NCBI RefSeq assembly: GCF_003337315.1
Contig: NZ_QPJV01000009.1
Span: forward strand, 33,897 to 97,896
DNA: 64,000 nucleotides
Reading direction: 5' to 3'
From: Vagococcus fluvialis
GTDB lineage: Bacteria > Bacillota > Bacilli > Lactobacillales > Vagococcaceae
The notes under the pieces are model-generated. The model searched no databases. It had not been told where the DNA came from and worked only from the letters and a program-made list of their open reading frames with translations. Below, piece by piece: positions 63,815 to 64,000 of this stretch. The number at the start of each line of letters is the position of its first letter. The first letter of the stretch is position 1. The translations under genes were made by a program, and so were the position numbers.

Positions 63815-64000
63815 GCGTAAAATATTTTGTGTAAATAGAAATTTTAGGTAGATAAAAAGAAAGTCCATTCTGTAAAATTAAAGTTACCACAACCGAAATT
63901 TTATAGGAGGACTTTCTCATGACTAATTTTACTACAGAAATTATGGAAACACTAATCAATAAGGGTGATTTGGATGACTTATTCCGTCGTCATCTAGAAT
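63815..64000 (+). mobile_element. IS256-family insertion sequence, left part
   Basis: The transposase start beginning at 63919 identifies an IS256-family element. The exact left end is not fixed; TTTTGTGTAAATAG at ~63823-63836 resembles IS256-type ends, so the boundary is put near 63815. The body runs off the window. AGAAAGTCC (63858-63866) can pair with GGACTTTCT (63909-63917). Confidence 0.7.
63919..64000 (+). CDS. IS256-family transposase, N-terminal fragment
   Basis: ATG at 63919 with AGGAGG upstream; the visible residues are MTNFTTEIMETLINKGDLDD followed by LFRRHLE. This is the typical N terminus of IS256-family DDE transposases. The coding frame continues past the end of the window, so intactness is unknown. 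The inverted repeat AGAAAGTCC/GGACTTTCT overlaps the ribosome binding site and could fold over it in transcripts that read in from outside. Confidence 0.85.
   Translation, partial: MTNFTTEIMETLINKGDLDDLFRRHLE

Overview
The window is about 64 kb of low-GC Gram-positive chromosome with short intergenic gaps, AGGAGG-type ribosome binding sites and intrinsic terminators. Gene content (PTS systems with BglG-type regulators, RbsU ribose uptake, Rgg/MutR regulators, MoxR-DUF58-transglutaminase cluster, ApbE/FMN-reductase genes, thiamine salvage only) fits the Lactobacillales, most likely Enterococcaceae such as Vagococcus or Enterococcus. The genus is an inference; there is no rRNA or tRNA gene in the window to fix it.

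Layout. 1-2.4 kb: end of a 2-oxo acid dehydrogenase operon (E2 and E3). 2.5-8.9 kb: a TPP riboswitch and eight-gene thiamine salvage operon (ykoEDC, tenA, thiW, thiM, thiE, thiD). 8.9-12.4 kb: an amino acid permease, a cupin behind a Fur-like box, a DUF4767 lipoprotein and a Crp-family regulator. 12.6-16.8 kb: a phosphonate-type ABC importer plus phosphoesterase, with a TGTGA-N6-TCACT site at its promoter. 16.8-18.0 kb: a PadR/membrane protein pair. 18.2-22.5 kb: an ascorbate-type PTS operon ending in an orphan TrpA-like protein. 22.5-27 kb: MFS pump and Rgg regulator, DbpA helicase, Ndk. 27-33.7 kb: a two-component system, a PepSY lipoprotein, an XRE/TPR regulator, ApbE and two flavin reductases; two proteins here carry possible covalent-flavin motifs. 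33.9-40.1 kb: MoxR, DUF58, transglutaminase, then a J-domain-like membrane protein. 40.2-43.6 kb: ribose operon. 43.7-45.2 kb: DUF1858 and DUF438/PAS genes under a second Fur-like box. 45.4-48.1 kb: TrmB regulator, TSUP transporter, ornithine cyclodeaminase-like enzyme. 48.3-61.6 kb: a large beta-1,2-glucan (sophorooligosaccharide) utilisation locus: ABC importer, YesL, esterase, two EEP phosphodiesterase paralogs, GH3 beta-glucosidase, GH94 1,2-beta-oligoglucan phosphorylase and a LacI regulator. 61.7-63.8 kb: a beta-glucoside PTS under RAT/terminator control, followed by the start of an IS256-family element running off the window.

The strongest candidates for new biology are: (1) the ApbE/flavin-reductase cluster, in which a cytosolic FMN-reductase-PAS fusion ends in two tandem D-A-x-T-S-A-S motifs and a nearby lipoprotein has D-A-T-S-G-A-T; (2) the TrpA-like protein with catalytic Glu and Asp retained, encoded in a PTS operon without TrpB; (3) the beta-1,2-glucan locus, whose esterase and EEP enzymes suggest use of substituted osmoregulated periplasmic glucans; (4) a shared 21-bp near-identical palindromic site at the two-component system and its downstream lipoprotein; and (5) two copies of a ~108-bp hairpin repeat.
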